64,000 nt of DNA. It comes from Alphaproteobacteria bacterium. GTDB taxonomy: Bacteria > Pseudomonadota > Alphaproteobacteria > Acetobacterales > Acetobacteraceae. The stretch spans positions 11,803-75,802 of the forward strand of contig JAFKFI010000061.1 of the NCBI GenBank assembly GCA_017307285.1, in the 5' to 3' direction. Both the position numbers and the translations under genes were made by a program. The notes under the pieces are model-generated. The model searched no databases, was not told where the DNA came from, and was given only the letters and a program-made list of their open reading frames with translations. Below, one piece after another: positions 9,181 through 17,718 of this stretch (the first letter of the stretch is position 1; every line of letters starts with the position of its first letter).

Positions 9181-9615
9181 ATGACGCGCAACGCCGGCAC
9201 GAAGTTACGACTGAGCTGTGGTGTGCTCGTCACAGATGGCATGCGCCTGCTGCTTGGTCACGCGACGCGCTCGCCACGCTGGGACATCCCGAAGGGCATG
9301 GCGGAGCCGGGCGAGCCTTCTTCTAACGCCGCTGCGCGGGAGCTGGAGGAGGAGACCGGGCTGATCGTCGCGCCTGATGTACTCGTCAGCCTCGGCCGTC
9401 ACCGCTACCTGCCCGGCAAGGACCTGGCCCTGTTCGCCTGGCGCCCTGGTGCGATGCCAGACCCTGCTGCGCTCGTCTGCCGCTCCACCTTCGCCATTGG
9501 CGCGAGCGTGCTGCCGGAGTTCGACCGCTTCGGCCTGTTCGCCTGGGACGATGCGCTTGCGCGTGTCGGCAAGAATCTCGCGCGGGTGCTGGCCGAGGTG
9601 CGACCGTGCCTTTGA
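9181..9615 (+). CDS. NUDIX hydrolase
   Basis: The 144-residue product carries a complete Nudix box at residues 39-61: GMAEPGE, a seven-residue spacer, then RELEEETGL. It hydrolyses a nucleoside-diphosphate-linked compound; the substrate cannot be read from the sequence. PKG just before the box and the short length resemble diadenosine polyphosphate or NTP pyrophosphohydrolases, which is only suggestive. TATGCT at 9169-9174 lies so close to ATG 9181 that the mRNA could be leaderless. Confidence 0.85.
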   Translation: MTRNAGTKLRLSCGVLVTDGMRLLLGHATRSPRWDIPKGMAEPGEPSSNAAARELEEETGLIVAPDVLVSLGRHRYLPGKDLALFAWRPGAMPDPAALVCRSTFAIGASVLPEFDRFGLFAWDDALARVGKNLARVLAEVRPCL

Positions 9616-9620
9616 GCCGA

Positions 9621-10490
9621 TCAGCGCTCCACCGTGCGCCGCTCGATCGCTAGCAGCGCTTCGAGGTCGATGCTCTGGTGCATTGCCTCCTGCTCCTGGT
9701 GCGCCTCGGAACCGATGGTGGGGTCGGGCCGCATCTCCGCGAGTGCCGCGTAGGATTGCTTCAGCACGCGGTGCATGGCGAGCAGCGGCGTCACCGGATC
9801 GACGAACAGCCGATAACCCATCCCCATCAACTCGGGGATCGGGATTTGCAGCGAGGCGAAGCCGCCGCCGGAGAGCATGTACATGAACGGCGGCTCCAGC
9901 CGCTCGGCGATGCGGCGGATGTCTTCGGGCTTGCGGGCAAGCATGAACAGCATGTCGGCACCGGCGCGCTTCATCGCCTCGCCGCGCCGCAGCGCCTCAT
10001 CGATGTCGTGGGTGCGGACGGCGTTGGTGCGGGCGATGATGGTGAAGTCGGGGTCGCGCCGCGCCCGCACCGCCTCCGCCACCTTGGCGACCATCAAGTC
10101 GAGCTCGATGATGTGCTCGAGTCCGACATGATGATGCGCCCGCTTGGGCAGGATCTGGTCCTCGATCTCGATGGCGCAGAACCCTGCCGCCTCGGCCATG
10201 CCGATGGTGCGCAGCATATGCATCGGATCGCCCCAGCCGGCCGCGCCATCGAGGATCAGGGGCAAGTCGCAAGCGGCGCGGATGTCGATGGCGTGCTGCG
10301 CCATTTCGGTAAGCGAGAGATTGGCCTCAGTGAAGCAGGTCAGGTAGCCCATCGACCCGCCACCCAGATACAGCGCCTTGTGCCCAGCCTGCTCCGCGAG
10401 CCGCGCCATGAGCGGGTTGAGTACGAGCGGGGCGAGCACCGGGTTAGCGCCGGCGATCAGAGCACGGAATTTCGCTTGCGGTGTGGGCAT
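9621..10490 (-). CDS. Isocitrate lyase/PEP mutase superfamily enzyme
   Basis: From ATG 10490 the protein has 289 residues and a TIM-barrel pattern of this superfamily: LYLGGGSMG, GAAGWGDP, then EIEDQILPKRAHHH where true isocitrate and methylisocitrate lyases have the K-[KR]-C-G-H loop. The catalytic cysteine is therefore absent, which points to an oxaloacetate-decarboxylase- or carboxylic-acid-hydrolase-like member, not a lyase of the glyoxylate or methylcitrate cycle. An alternative start at 10514 would add eight residues. It is the last gene of a four-gene minus-strand operon with DUF29, an SDR and a 6PGDH-like enzyme. Confidence 0.85.
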   Translation of the reverse strand: MPTPQAKFRALIAGANPVLAPLVLNPLMARLAEQAGHKALYLGGGSMGYLTCFTEANLSLTEMAQHAIDIRAACDLPLILDGAAGWGDPMHMLRTIGMAEAAGFCAIEIEDQILPKRAHHHVGLEHIIELDLMVAKVAEAVRARRDPDFTIIARTNAVRTHDIDEALRRGEAMKRAGADMLFMLARKPEDIRRIAERLEPPFMYMLSGGGFASLQIPIPELMGMGYRLFVDPVTPLLAMHRVLKQSYAALAEMRPDPTIGSEAHQEQEAMHQSIDLEALLAIERRTVER

Positions 10491-10510
10491 GATTCCTCCT
10501 GTCCGGGCTC

Positions 10511-10936
10511 TCATTCCTCGCCGAGCAGCTCGTCGAGCGTTGCCTCGTAGACTTGTGGTACTGGCTGCGGCGGCTGGCCGTCTAGCAAATCGGGAAGTCC
10601 GGCTAGGGCGATGCGGTAGATGCCGGCGAGGTCGATTCGCTGGCGCATACTTTCGGTAAATCGGCCGCGCGCCTGCGCCCGAAAGCCGCGCGCCTCTGCG
10701 CGCCAGTGCGGCACCTCACGTGACAACGGCCACGCCTTCGCCTTGAGGTCATGCCGGAGCGCCCGCATCAGCCAAGATTCGATGGCGTGCAGATCGCTGC
10801 GCCCCACGCTCTCGATCTCCTCGATGACGTTCTCCCAATCGACCTGATCGTTGATGTGCTCGCCCGCAGCGACGCGCCGCAGCAGCGCCGCCTGCCGGTC
10901 GGACCACGTGAGGGTGTCGGTGTCGTAGTCACCCAT
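10511..10936 (-). CDS. DUF29 family protein
   Basis: A 141-residue protein beginning MGDYDTDTLTW, with HINDQVDWENVIEEIESVG and ESWLMRALRHDLKAKAWP, the conserved pattern of DUF29 proteins found widely in cyanobacteria and alphaproteobacteria. It is probably a small all-helical cytoplasmic protein of unknown function. It sits 14 bases after the SDR gene and 20 bases before the PEP-mutase-like gene on the same strand, so it is probably co-transcribed, although its link to their chemistry is unclear. Confidence 0.85.
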   Translation of the reverse strand: MGDYDTDTLTWSDRQAALLRRVAAGEHINDQVDWENVIEEIESVGRSDLHAIESWLMRALRHDLKAKAWPLSREVPHWRAEARGFRAQARGRFTESMRQRIDLAGIYRIALAGLPDLLDGQPPQPVPQVYEATLDELLGEE

Positions 10937-10950
10937 GCCTCGGCGTTCCC

Positions 10951-11733
10951 TCACACGACGGGCGAGCTGCCCCCGTCCACGTTGATCGCTGTCCCGGTGA
11001 CGTAACCCGCCGCGTCCGACGCCAGGAAGCAGGCCACGTTGGCGAACTCCTCGGCCGTGCCCATGCGGCCGAGCGGAACGTTGGCGGCCATCTTGCCGGT
11101 GAAGTCCTCGAACGGAACGTTGGCGCCCTGCGCGGCGTGGCGGCGCACCCACTGGTCGCTGACGATGATGCCGACCAGCAGGGCGTTGACCAGCACGTTG
11201 TGCGGCGCGCCCTCGCCGGCGAGCACCTTGGTCAGCGCCATGCCGGCCGCGCGCGATACCACGGTCGGCGCGCCGCCCGCGCGCGGGGCCTTGGCGCCGA
11301 TGTTGAGCACGTTGATGATGCGGCCCCAGCGGCGCTGCTTCATGCCCGGCATCACCAGTCGCGCGAGGCGGATGGCGGCGAACAGCTTGAGGTCGAGATC
11401 GGCTTGCCACACCTCGTCGGTGATGTCGTCGAACTTGCCGGTCTGCGAGGTGCCGGCGTTGTTCACCAGGATGTCGATAGCGCCCAGCTGGTCGACCACG
11501 GCGTCGTGCGCACGGCGGACATCGTCGGCCTTTGAGACGTCGGCGGCGATGGCAATGACGCGGCCTCGCGCGGTTTCGCCGATGCTGCGCTTCGCCTCCT
11601 CCATCACCTCCGGCCGGCGGGCCAGGATCGCGACATCTGCGCCGGACGCGGCGAATAGCGTCGCCATCGCCAGGCCGAGGCCCTTGCTGCCGCCAGTGAT
11701 GAGCGCCTTCTTGCCGTCGAGGCGGATGTCCAT
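10951..11733 (-). CDS. SDR-family protein with degenerate catalytic residues
   Basis: A 260-residue Rossmann protein with TGGSKGLG at residues 13-20, NNAG at 91-94 and the C-terminal DGG typical of classical short-chain dehydrogenases. The catalytic residues are altered: the Tyr of YxxxK is Thr157, the Lys is Arg161, and the expected Ser near 144 is Asn. Nucleotide binding should survive, but normal SDR proton relay should not. I recall a similar RIINVLNIGAKAP-type subgroup elsewhere, so this looks like a subfamily trait and not local decay. It is 16 bases downstream of the 6PGDH-like gene. Confidence 0.87.
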   Translation of the reverse strand: MDIRLDGKKALITGGSKGLGLAMATLFAASGADVAILARRPEVMEEAKRSIGETARGRVIAIAADVSKADDVRRAHDAVVDQLGAIDILVNNAGTSQTGKFDDITDEVWQADLDLKLFAAIRLARLVMPGMKQRRWGRIINVLNIGAKAPRAGGAPTVVSRAAGMALTKVLAGEGAPHNVLVNALLVGIIVSDQWVRRHAAQGANVPFEDFTGKMAANVPLGRMGTAEEFANVACFLASDAAGYVTGTAINVDGGSSPVV

Positions 11734-11749
11734 GCTCGCTGTCCCCCGT

Positions 11750-12595
11750 TCACTTCGTGTCGCGATAGAACGCGCTGAGCGCGCCGGTGTCATCTTGCTC
11801 ACCCGCGGCATCGTTGGCGATCCGCTGATAGAGCCGGGCGGCGCCGTCGAGCATGGGCGCGCCCGCATCAGGGGCGCCGATGAAGCCGGCGATCTCCTCC
11901 ATCTCGGCAACCCAGCGATAGGCCTTCGGATACATGCGCGGAACCTGCCGGGTGAGCCAGCCGAGCAGGGCCGGCTGGCTCTCGGCGAGTTCCCGATGCA
12001 GCGCTTCGGCCGCGCCGGCGCGGGTGGCGGCGAGCGCCATCGCGGTACCCAGCGCGGTGAAGCCCTTGGTGATCCCGGCGTATGACATCTTGAGCGCAGA
12101 GGCCGCGCCGATCGGACCTTCCAAGACCCGAATGTCGAGGCCGTGCGAGATCAGCGCCGCGGCGCGCGCGGCGTCCGAGCCGGAGACATACAGCGCCGGC
12201 CCCTTGCCGCCGGGCGTGGGTGGGCCGCCGATGATGCCGCCGTCGATGAACGCGCATCCGGTCGCCTCGACGACTTCCGCGATGCGCGCAGCGGTCCCCG
12301 GGTTCACCGCGTTGCAATCCACGTACACCGGCTTAACGGGTGCGGCCCGCAAGCTCGGCGCAAGTCGCTCGGCAAGTGCCAAGGCATCGCCGGGCGGGAC
12401 GATCGAGAGGACGAATCGCGCTGCTGCGATGCCGCGCTCGTCGCTCGGGTTCATGCCGGCGCGGCGCGCCCGCTCGGCGCTTGCCGCACTGCGGCCGCTG
12501 AGCCAGGTGCGTACCTCGGCTCCCTGTTCGGCGAGCCGGCCGCCGATCCCGGCGCCCATGTTTCCCGGAGAGATCACCGCGATGATCGGCTTCAT
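11750..12595 (-). CDS. NAD(P)-dependent 6PGDH/3-HIBDH-like dehydrogenase (DUF1932 C-terminus)
   Basis: A 281-residue beta-hydroxyacid-dehydrogenase-type protein. ISPGNMGAGIG near the N-terminus is the dinucleotide loop, GGIIGGPPTPGGKG is the substrate loop, and KMSYAGITKG contains the lysine that acts in this superfamily. The C-terminal segment with LGWLTRQVPRMYPKAYRWV matches the DUF1932 domain that replaces the usual helical domain. The substrate is unknown. It is the first gene of the operon, with GGAGG before the ATG. Confidence 0.86.
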   Translation of the reverse strand: MKPIIAVISPGNMGAGIGGRLAEQGAEVRTWLSGRSAASAERARRAGMNPSDERGIAAARFVLSIVPPGDALALAERLAPSLRAAPVKPVYVDCNAVNPGTAARIAEVVEATGCAFIDGGIIGGPPTPGGKGPALYVSGSDAARAAALISHGLDIRVLEGPIGAASALKMSYAGITKGFTALGTAMALAATRAGAAEALHRELAESQPALLGWLTRQVPRMYPKAYRWVAEMEEIAGFIGAPDAGAPMLDGAARLYQRIANDAAGEQDDTGALSAFYRDTK

Positions 12596-12668
12596 GCCAG
12601 CCTCCGTTGCTCGCGCCAGCCTGTCAGAGAAGCGGGAGCGTGTGCAATCCGCGTTAACCTATGTCTGC

Positions 12669-12696
12669 TTGACTTGCCAGTGGCCCCACGTATGTT
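12669..12696 (+). promoter_or_regulatory. Putative sigma-70 promoter of the liv operon
   Basis: TTGACT (12669-12674) and TATGTT (12691-12696) are separated by 16 bases in the 242-base gap between the divergent 6PGDH-like gene and livG. The predicted transcript has a leader of about 130 bases. No operator or riboswitch structure is obvious to me there. Confidence 0.45.
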
Positions 12697-12837
12697 CGGC
12701 GCACGTCTTTGGCAGCCCGAACGGGTGCCGACCGGGGAGCAGGGGAGCACGTTCTTGGCAAGCCTTCGTGGCGTGAGCAGATCGCGTCAGTTCTTCTTCG
12801 TCACGCATCGGGTTCACGCGCCCCGAGCCGGCCAGCC

Positions 12838-13650
12838 ATGAGCGCGGCCACTTCGCCGGCCGATTTCGGGCCGGCAATGCTCCAAATTCGCGGCGTGGTC
12901 GTGCGCTTCGGCGGCGTTGTCGCGCTCAATGGCGTCGCGTTTGATGTCGGACAGCGACAGATTTGCGGGCTTATCGGGCCGAACGGCTCCGGCAAGACCA
13001 CGCTGTTCAACTGCATCAGCGGGATTTATCGGTACAGCGAAGGCGAGATCCTGTTCGAGGGCCGCAAGCTGGCCGGCACGCCGCGCCACCAGCTGATCAA
13101 TATCGGGATCGGCCGCACCTTCCAGAACCTGGCACTGTTTCGCACGCTGAGCGTCCGCGACAACGTGCTCGTCGGCGGCCACCACCTCGCCCATTCCGGC
13201 TTCATCCGCAACGCTTTGCGCCTGCCCATCGTGCGGACCGAGGAGCGTCGGCTGAACGACCAGCTCCATCGTCTGCTGCACTTGCTGGACCTTGAGGATG
13301 TGGCGGACGTGACGGTGGCGTCGCTGCCGTTCGGCACGCAGAAGCGCGTCGAGCTGGCGCGCGCGCTGATCAGCGACCCGAAGCTGTTGCTGCTCGACGA
13401 GCCGGCGGGCGGGCTCAATCACGGCGAGGTGGACGAGCTGGCTGCGCTGCTGGTCTCGATTCGCGAGCAGTTCAAGCTCAGCATCCTGTTGGTCGAGCAT
13501 CACATGAGCCTGGTGATGCGGGTATCGGACAAGGTGGTGGCGCTGGAGTTCGGCCAAAAGATCGCCGACGGCACGCCGGAGCAGGTACGCAACGAGCCGG
13601 AGGTGATCCGCGCCTATCTCGGAGAGACCGAAGATGCCCGCGCTGCTTGA
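12838..13650 (+). CDS. livG: Branched-chain amino acid ABC transporter ATP-binding protein LivG
   Basis: A 270-residue cytoplasmic ATPase from ATG 12838. It has Walker A GPNGSGKTT, FQNLALF (Q-loop), LPFGTQKRVELARAL in place of the canonical LSGGQ, and LLLDEPAGGLNH followed by the switch region LLVEHHM. The LPFG signature and the 'GGLN' D-loop are typical of LivG. Its end overlaps livF by 17 bases. With LivF it should power the LivH-LivM permease that the downstream binding proteins serve. Confidence 0.92.
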   Translation: MSAATSPADFGPAMLQIRGVVVRFGGVVALNGVAFDVGQRQICGLIGPNGSGKTTLFNCISGIYRYSEGEILFEGRKLAGTPRHQLINIGIGRTFQNLALFRTLSVRDNVLVGGHHLAHSGFIRNALRLPIVRTEERRLNDQLHRLLHLLDLEDVADVTVASLPFGTQKRVELARALISDPKLLLLDEPAGGLNHGEVDELAALLVSIREQFKLSILLVEHHMSLVMRVSDKVVALEFGQKIADGTPEQVRNEPEVIRAYLGETEDARAA

Positions 13651-14344
13651 AGTCGTCGATCTGAAGGCGGCGTACGGGCAGACGAATGTGCTGCACGGGA
13701 TCAGCTTCGTCGTGGACGAGGGCGAGGTGACGACCCTGCTGGGCGCCAACGGCGCCGGCAAGACCACCACCCTACGGGCGATCTGCGGCATGGTCCGCAC
13801 CGAGGGCGAAATCCGCTACGCCGGTGAGCGCATCGAGGGCAAGGCGACCGAGGACGTGGTGCGGCGCAAGATCGGCCACGTGCCGGACGGGCGCGGCACT
13901 TTCATGGAGCTCACCGTCGAGGAGAACATGAAGCTCGGCGCATACACGCGGTCGGACCGCGGCGTGCGCGAGGATTTCGAGCGCATGTTCGACTACTTCC
14001 CGCGGCTCAAGGAGCGCTACAAGCAGCAGGCCGGCACCCTGTCGGGCGGCGAGCAGCAGATGCTCGCGATCGCACGGGCCCTGCTATTGCGGCCCAAGCT
14101 GCTGCTGCTGGACGAACCCTCCTTCGGTTTGGCGCCGCTGATCGTGCGGGACATCTTCGAGATCCTCGGCCGGATCAGGCAAGAGGAGCAGGTCAGCGTC
14201 TTGGTGGTCGAGCAGAACGCCAATCTGGCGCTGGCGCTGGCCACCCGCGCGTATCTCCTGGAGACCGGGCGCATCGTCATCTCCGGCAACGCCGCCGACA
14301 TCCGCAACGACGAGACGCTTCGCCGTTCCTATCTCGGCTATTGA
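13634..14344 (+). CDS. livF: Branched-chain amino acid ABC transporter ATP-binding protein LivF
   Basis: A 236-residue ATPase with Walker A GANGAGKTT, the LivF-type VPDGRGTF segment, signature LSGGEQQMLAIARAL and Walker B LLLLDEPSFGLAP. It is the partner subunit of LivG and overlaps its 3' end by 17 bases, indicating translational coupling. Domain order and length match the family. Ligand specificity is not set by this subunit, so the substrate cannot be inferred from it. Confidence 0.93.
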   Translation: MPALLEVVDLKAAYGQTNVLHGISFVVDEGEVTTLLGANGAGKTTTLRAICGMVRTEGEIRYAGERIEGKATEDVVRRKIGHVPDGRGTFMELTVEENMKLGAYTRSDRGVREDFERMFDYFPRLKERYKQQAGTLSGGEQQMLAIARALLLRPKLLLLDEPSFGLAPLIVRDIFEILGRIRQEEQVSVLVVEQNANLALALATRAYLLETGRIVISGNAADIRNDETLRRSYLGY

Positions 14345-14363
14345 CAGAAAGGCTGCCGCGACG

Positions 14364-15236
14364 ATGCAGGGCGTACTCCACCAGATCCTCTCGGGGCTTG
14401 CCACGGGAGGCATCTACGCGAGCTTGGCGCTTGCGCTCGTGATGATCTACCAGGCGACGCATCACGTGAACTTCGCGCAGGGCGAGATGGCGACGCTGTC
14501 GACCTACATCGCGTACACGATGGTCACGGCCGGCTGGTCCTACTGGGTGTCCTTCATCGCGACCGTGGTGGTGTCCTTCATCATGGGCGTGGTGGTCGAG
14601 CGGGTGCTGATGCGGCCGATGACCAACGCGCCTGTGCTGGCATTGGTGGGCGTGTTCATAGGCTTATTGCTGATCGTGAACGCGATGACCGGCTGGATCT
14701 GGGATTTCACGATCAAGACCTTTCCGAGCCCGTTCCACAGCTCGACCCCGCTGCTCGGCGGCTTCCTCTCCGGCCACGAACTTGGCTCGACGGTGGTGAC
14801 GCTGGTGATGCTCCTGTGCATCTACCTCTTCTTCCGCCACACCAGCCTCGGGCTGGCGATGCGGGCCGCCGCGTACAATCCGGTGTCGAGCCGGCTGGTC
14901 GGTGTGCGGGTCGGCTGGATGCTGGCGCTGGGCTGGGGCCTGGCCGCGGCGATCGGTGCCATCGCCGGCATGATGATCGCCCCGATTGTGTTCCTCGACC
15001 CCAACATGATGGCGGGCGTGCTACTCTACGCCTTCGCCGGCGCGCTGCTCGGCGGGATCGAGAATCCGCTAGGTGCGGTGATCGGCGGCTTCGCGGTGGG
15101 CGTGATCGAGAATCTGGGTGGCGCCTACGTGGTCGGGACCGAGCTCAAGCTGACGCTCGCGCTGGTGATCATCGTCGCGGTGCTGATGATCAAGCCGAGC
15201 GGCCTGCTCGGTCGAACCGTCATGAGCAGGGTGTGA
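14364..15236 (+). CDS. livH: Branched-chain amino acid ABC transporter permease LivH
   Basis: A 290-residue polytopic inner-membrane protein with about eight hydrophobic segments. GLATGGIYASLALALVMIY near the N-terminus and HVNFAQGEMA are typical LivH sequences, and the cytoplasmic RAAAYNP segment near the middle is the ATPase-contact loop. It starts 19 bases after livF and ends four bases before livM, so the four transporter genes form one operon. Confidence 0.92.
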   Translation: MQGVLHQILSGLATGGIYASLALALVMIYQATHHVNFAQGEMATLSTYIAYTMVTAGWSYWVSFIATVVVSFIMGVVVERVLMRPMTNAPVLALVGVFIGLLLIVNAMTGWIWDFTIKTFPSPFHSSTPLLGGFLSGHELGSTVVTLVMLLCIYLFFRHTSLGLAMRAAAYNPVSSRLVGVRVGWMLALGWGLAAAIGAIAGMMIAPIVFLDPNMMAGVLLYAFAGALLGGIENPLGAVIGGFAVGVIENLGGAYVVGTELKLTLALVIIVAVLMIKPSGLLGRTVMSRV

Positions 15237-15240
15237 GAGC

Positions 15241-16263
15241 ATGAGCGGCGAAATCACGGCCGAGGCAACCGAGGCCAGCACCAGCATCCGAACCCAGCCG
15301 TCGACGCGCGCGCGGCCAGTACCATTCGCCGTAACGGTGATCGTGCTGGCGGGGGCTGTCGCGCTCACCTTCCTGGTCAGCAACTATCATCTGTTCCAGC
15401 TCACCATGCTGGTGGGCTACGCGGTGGCGATCCTCGGGCTCAACATCGCGACCGGGTACAACGGCCAGATCTCGCTGGGGCATGGCGCCTTCTACGCGGT
15501 GGGCGCCTATACGGCCGCGATCCTGATGTCCAATTTCGACGTGCCTTACTGGGCGACATTGCCGATCGCGGCAATTATTAGCGCGATCATCGGGTTTCTC
15601 ATCGGCTTCCCGGCGCTCCGCTTCACCGGCCTGTATCTCGCCTTGACCACTTTCGCGTTGGCCGTGGCGGTGCCGCAGTTGCTGAAGTTCAAGGGCATCG
15701 AGGACTGGACCGGCGGCGTGCAAGGCATCGTCATCTCCAAGCCCGAGGCGCCGTTCGGGCTGCCGCTGAACCCGGACCAGTGGCTCTATCTGTTTAGCCT
15801 CGGCGTTGCCGGGCTGCTGTTCCTGTTCGCCTGGAACCTCATTCGCGGGCGGATCGGGCGGGCGATGATGGCGATCCGCGATCACGCGCTCGCTGCCGAG
15901 GCAATGGGCATCGATCTTGCCCTGCTTAAGACCCGCACGTTTGCCGTGAGCGCGATGTACACCGGCGTGGCGGGCGCGCTGAGCGCCATCGCGGTCGAGT
16001 TCGTGGCGCCGGACAGCTTCACCGTGTTCGTCTCGATCTTCCTGTTCGTCGGGCTGGTGGTCGGCGGGGTGGCTTCGATCACTGGAGCGATCTTCGGCGC
16101 GGCGTTCATCGTGTTCATCCCGAACATCGCCGAACAGGTCTCGAAGGCCGCGCCCGGCGCGATCTACGGCGTTATCCTAATCGCCTTCATGTACCTGATG
16201 CCTTCCGGCGTGGCGGGCCTTCTGCGTCGGCTGTACCACCGCCTGGTGCCTAGCTCGCGCTGA
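15241..16263 (+). CDS. livM: Branched-chain amino acid ABC transporter permease LivM
   Basis: A 340-residue permease with a polar N-terminal extension (about 35 residues) and about ten transmembrane segments. LGLNIATGYNGQISLGHGAFYAVGAY is a LivM hallmark (positions about 61-86), and IRDHALAAEAMGID is the ATPase-contact loop. It completes the LivGFHM set. No binding protein precedes the operon; all seven follow. Confidence 0.92.
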   Translation: MSGEITAEATEASTSIRTQPSTRARPVPFAVTVIVLAGAVALTFLVSNYHLFQLTMLVGYAVAILGLNIATGYNGQISLGHGAFYAVGAYTAAILMSNFDVPYWATLPIAAIISAIIGFLIGFPALRFTGLYLALTTFALAVAVPQLLKFKGIEDWTGGVQGIVISKPEAPFGLPLNPDQWLYLFSLGVAGLLFLFAWNLIRGRIGRAMMAIRDHALAAEAMGIDLALLKTRTFAVSAMYTGVAGALSAIAVEFVAPDSFTVFVSIFLFVGLVVGGVASITGAIFGAAFIVFIPNIAEQVSKAAPGAIYGVILIAFMYLMPSGVAGLLRRLYHRLVPSSR

Positions 16264-16308
16264 GGCGAGCCGCGCGATCTCCTGCGACGTGAGCCGCGTT
16301 TCCGGTCG

Positions 16309-16314
16309 TTGACA
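16309..16314 (+). promoter_or_regulatory. Possible -35 element before the first binding protein
   Basis: A perfect TTGACA lies in the 107-base livM-receptor gap. The -10 at N17 is GAGAGA, which is weak, and a CGCCGC/GCGGCG palindrome fills the spacer. It lacks the GTCGTAAGCT element seen before the later receptor genes, so the first receptor may rely on read-through from livM. Confidence 0.3.
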
Positions 16315-16370
16315 CGCGCCGCCATGCGGCGGAGAGACCGGGCGGGGGCATTCAAAGGAGACAGGCCACG

Positions 16371-17582
16371 ATGCTGCGTAGACGAACCCTCCTGACCGGC
16401 GCCGCCGCCGCCGGTCTCGTCCCGGCCGCGCCCGCGATGCTGCGGGCCGCCGAGACCCCGGGTGTCACGGCGACTGAAATCCGTATCGGCAACACGATGC
16501 CCTATAGCGGTCCGTCTTCCGCTTACGCGGTGATTGGCAAGATGGACGCGGCCGTGTTCGAGATGGCCAACGACCAGGGCGGGTTCGCCGGCCACAAGGT
16601 CAAGTTCCTCTCGTACGACGACGCCTATAGCCCGCCCAAGACGGTCGAGCAGGTCCGCCGGCTGGTCGAGCAGGACCAGGTGGCCTGCCTGTTCAACACG
16701 CTGGGCACGCCGACCAATTCGGCGATCGTCAAATACTGCAACGCCAAGAAGGTGCCGCAGCTCTTTGTCTCGACCGGCGCCGCCAAGTGGGGCGACTACA
16801 AGGACCACCCCTGGACCATCGGCTGGCAGCCGACCTACCAGACCGAGGCCCAGATCTACGCGAAATACATCCTGAAGGAGAAGCCGGACGGCAAGATCGG
16901 CATTCTCTATCAGAACGATGATTTCGGTAAGGACTACGTCACCGGCATGAAGGACGTGCTCGGCGACAAATTCGCCAAGGTCATGCTGGTCTCCTATGAG
17001 GTGACTGACCCGACCATCGACTCGCAGGCAGTTCAGCTGCAGTCCGCCGGGATCAACGTGCTGCTCACTGCGGCGACCCCGAAATTCGCGGCCCAGATGA
17101 TCCGCAAGGTGGCGACGATGAATTGGAAGCCGCTGCAGTTCCTGACCAATGTTTCGGCATCGGTCGGAGCGGTGATCGAGCCGGCCGGGCCGCAGAACGC
17201 CTTGGGGATCATCAGCTCGGCCTATCTCAAGGACCCGACCGACCCCAGTTGGGACAAGGACTCCGGGATGAACGACTGGCGTGCGTTCATGAAGAAGCAC
17301 TTCCCGGACGGCGACCTGTCGGATAGCGGCTACGTGTTCGGCTACGGCGTCACCTTGACGATGATGCAGGTGCTCAAGCAGTGCGGCAGTGACTTCTCCC
17401 GCGCTAACATCATGAAGCAGGCGACGAGCCTGAAGGAATTGGAGATCCCGGTTCTGCTTCCCGGCATCAAGGTGAATACCAGCCCGACCGACTATCGCCC
17501 GATCCGGCAACTGCAGCTGATGAAATGGGGCGGCAAGACGTGGGACCGCTTCGGAGACATCATCGAGGGGGTCGCCGCCTGA
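16371..17582 (+). CDS. Tat-exported ABC transporter substrate-binding protein, array copy 1
   Basis: A 403-residue periplasmic receptor of the branched-chain amino acid type (type I fold, Peripla_BP_6). The signal peptide has RRRTLL at residues 3-8 and an Ala-rich core with likely cleavage near residue 26, a Tat export signal. Landmarks shared with all seven paralogs are MPYSGP, YDDAYSPPKT, NTLGTP, NDDFGKDY and NTSPTDY. AAAGGAG lies ten bases before ATG 16371. It is the copy closest to livM, 107 bases away. The ligand is unknown; branched-chain amino acids, other amino acids or aromatic/organic acids are all possible for this fold. Confidence 0.9.
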   Translation: MLRRRTLLTGAAAAGLVPAAPAMLRAAETPGVTATEIRIGNTMPYSGPSSAYAVIGKMDAAVFEMANDQGGFAGHKVKFLSYDDAYSPPKTVEQVRRLVEQDQVACLFNTLGTPTNSAIVKYCNAKKVPQLFVSTGAAKWGDYKDHPWTIGWQPTYQTEAQIYAKYILKEKPDGKIGILYQNDDFGKDYVTGMKDVLGDKFAKVMLVSYEVTDPTIDSQAVQLQSAGINVLLTAATPKFAAQMIRKVATMNWKPLQFLTNVSASVGAVIEPAGPQNALGIISSAYLKDPTDPSWDKDSGMNDWRAFMKKHFPDGDLSDSGYVFGYGVTLTMMQVLKQCGSDFSRANIMKQATSLKELEIPVLLPGIKVNTSPTDYRPIRQLQLMKWGGKTWDRFGDIIEGVAA

Positions 17583-17590
17583 GCTAGCGG

Positions 17591-17621
17591 GATTCCGCCG
17601 GTCCACACGGCCGGCGGAATC
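17591..17621. repeat. Perfect inverted repeat after receptor copy 1
   Basis: GATTCCGCCGG and CCGGCGGAATC form an 11-bp stem around a nine-base loop just after the stop codon. There is no T-run on either side, so it is more likely an mRNA-stabilising or partial-attenuation hairpin than a full terminator. Confidence 0.6.
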
Positions 17622-17663
17622 TATCGGCCCACGACATTGTTTGTCGCGTCTGTCAAGCTCCTG

Positions 17664-17698
17664 GTCGTAAGCTCCTCCGAAGGTCCGAAACAGGGCCG
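17664..17698 (+). promoter_or_regulatory. Receptor-array cassette, copy before receptor 2
   Basis: GTCGTAAGCT (17664-17673) is followed by an imperfect GGTCC-gaaaca-GGGCC inverted repeat (17682-17697), 55 bases before the ATG. The same arrangement recurs before later receptors. TAAGCT could be a -10 box, which would place the GGTCC repeat at the start of the transcript. Confidence 0.5.
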
Positions 17699-17718
17699 TT
17701 CACAGGGAGGTGAGGAGA

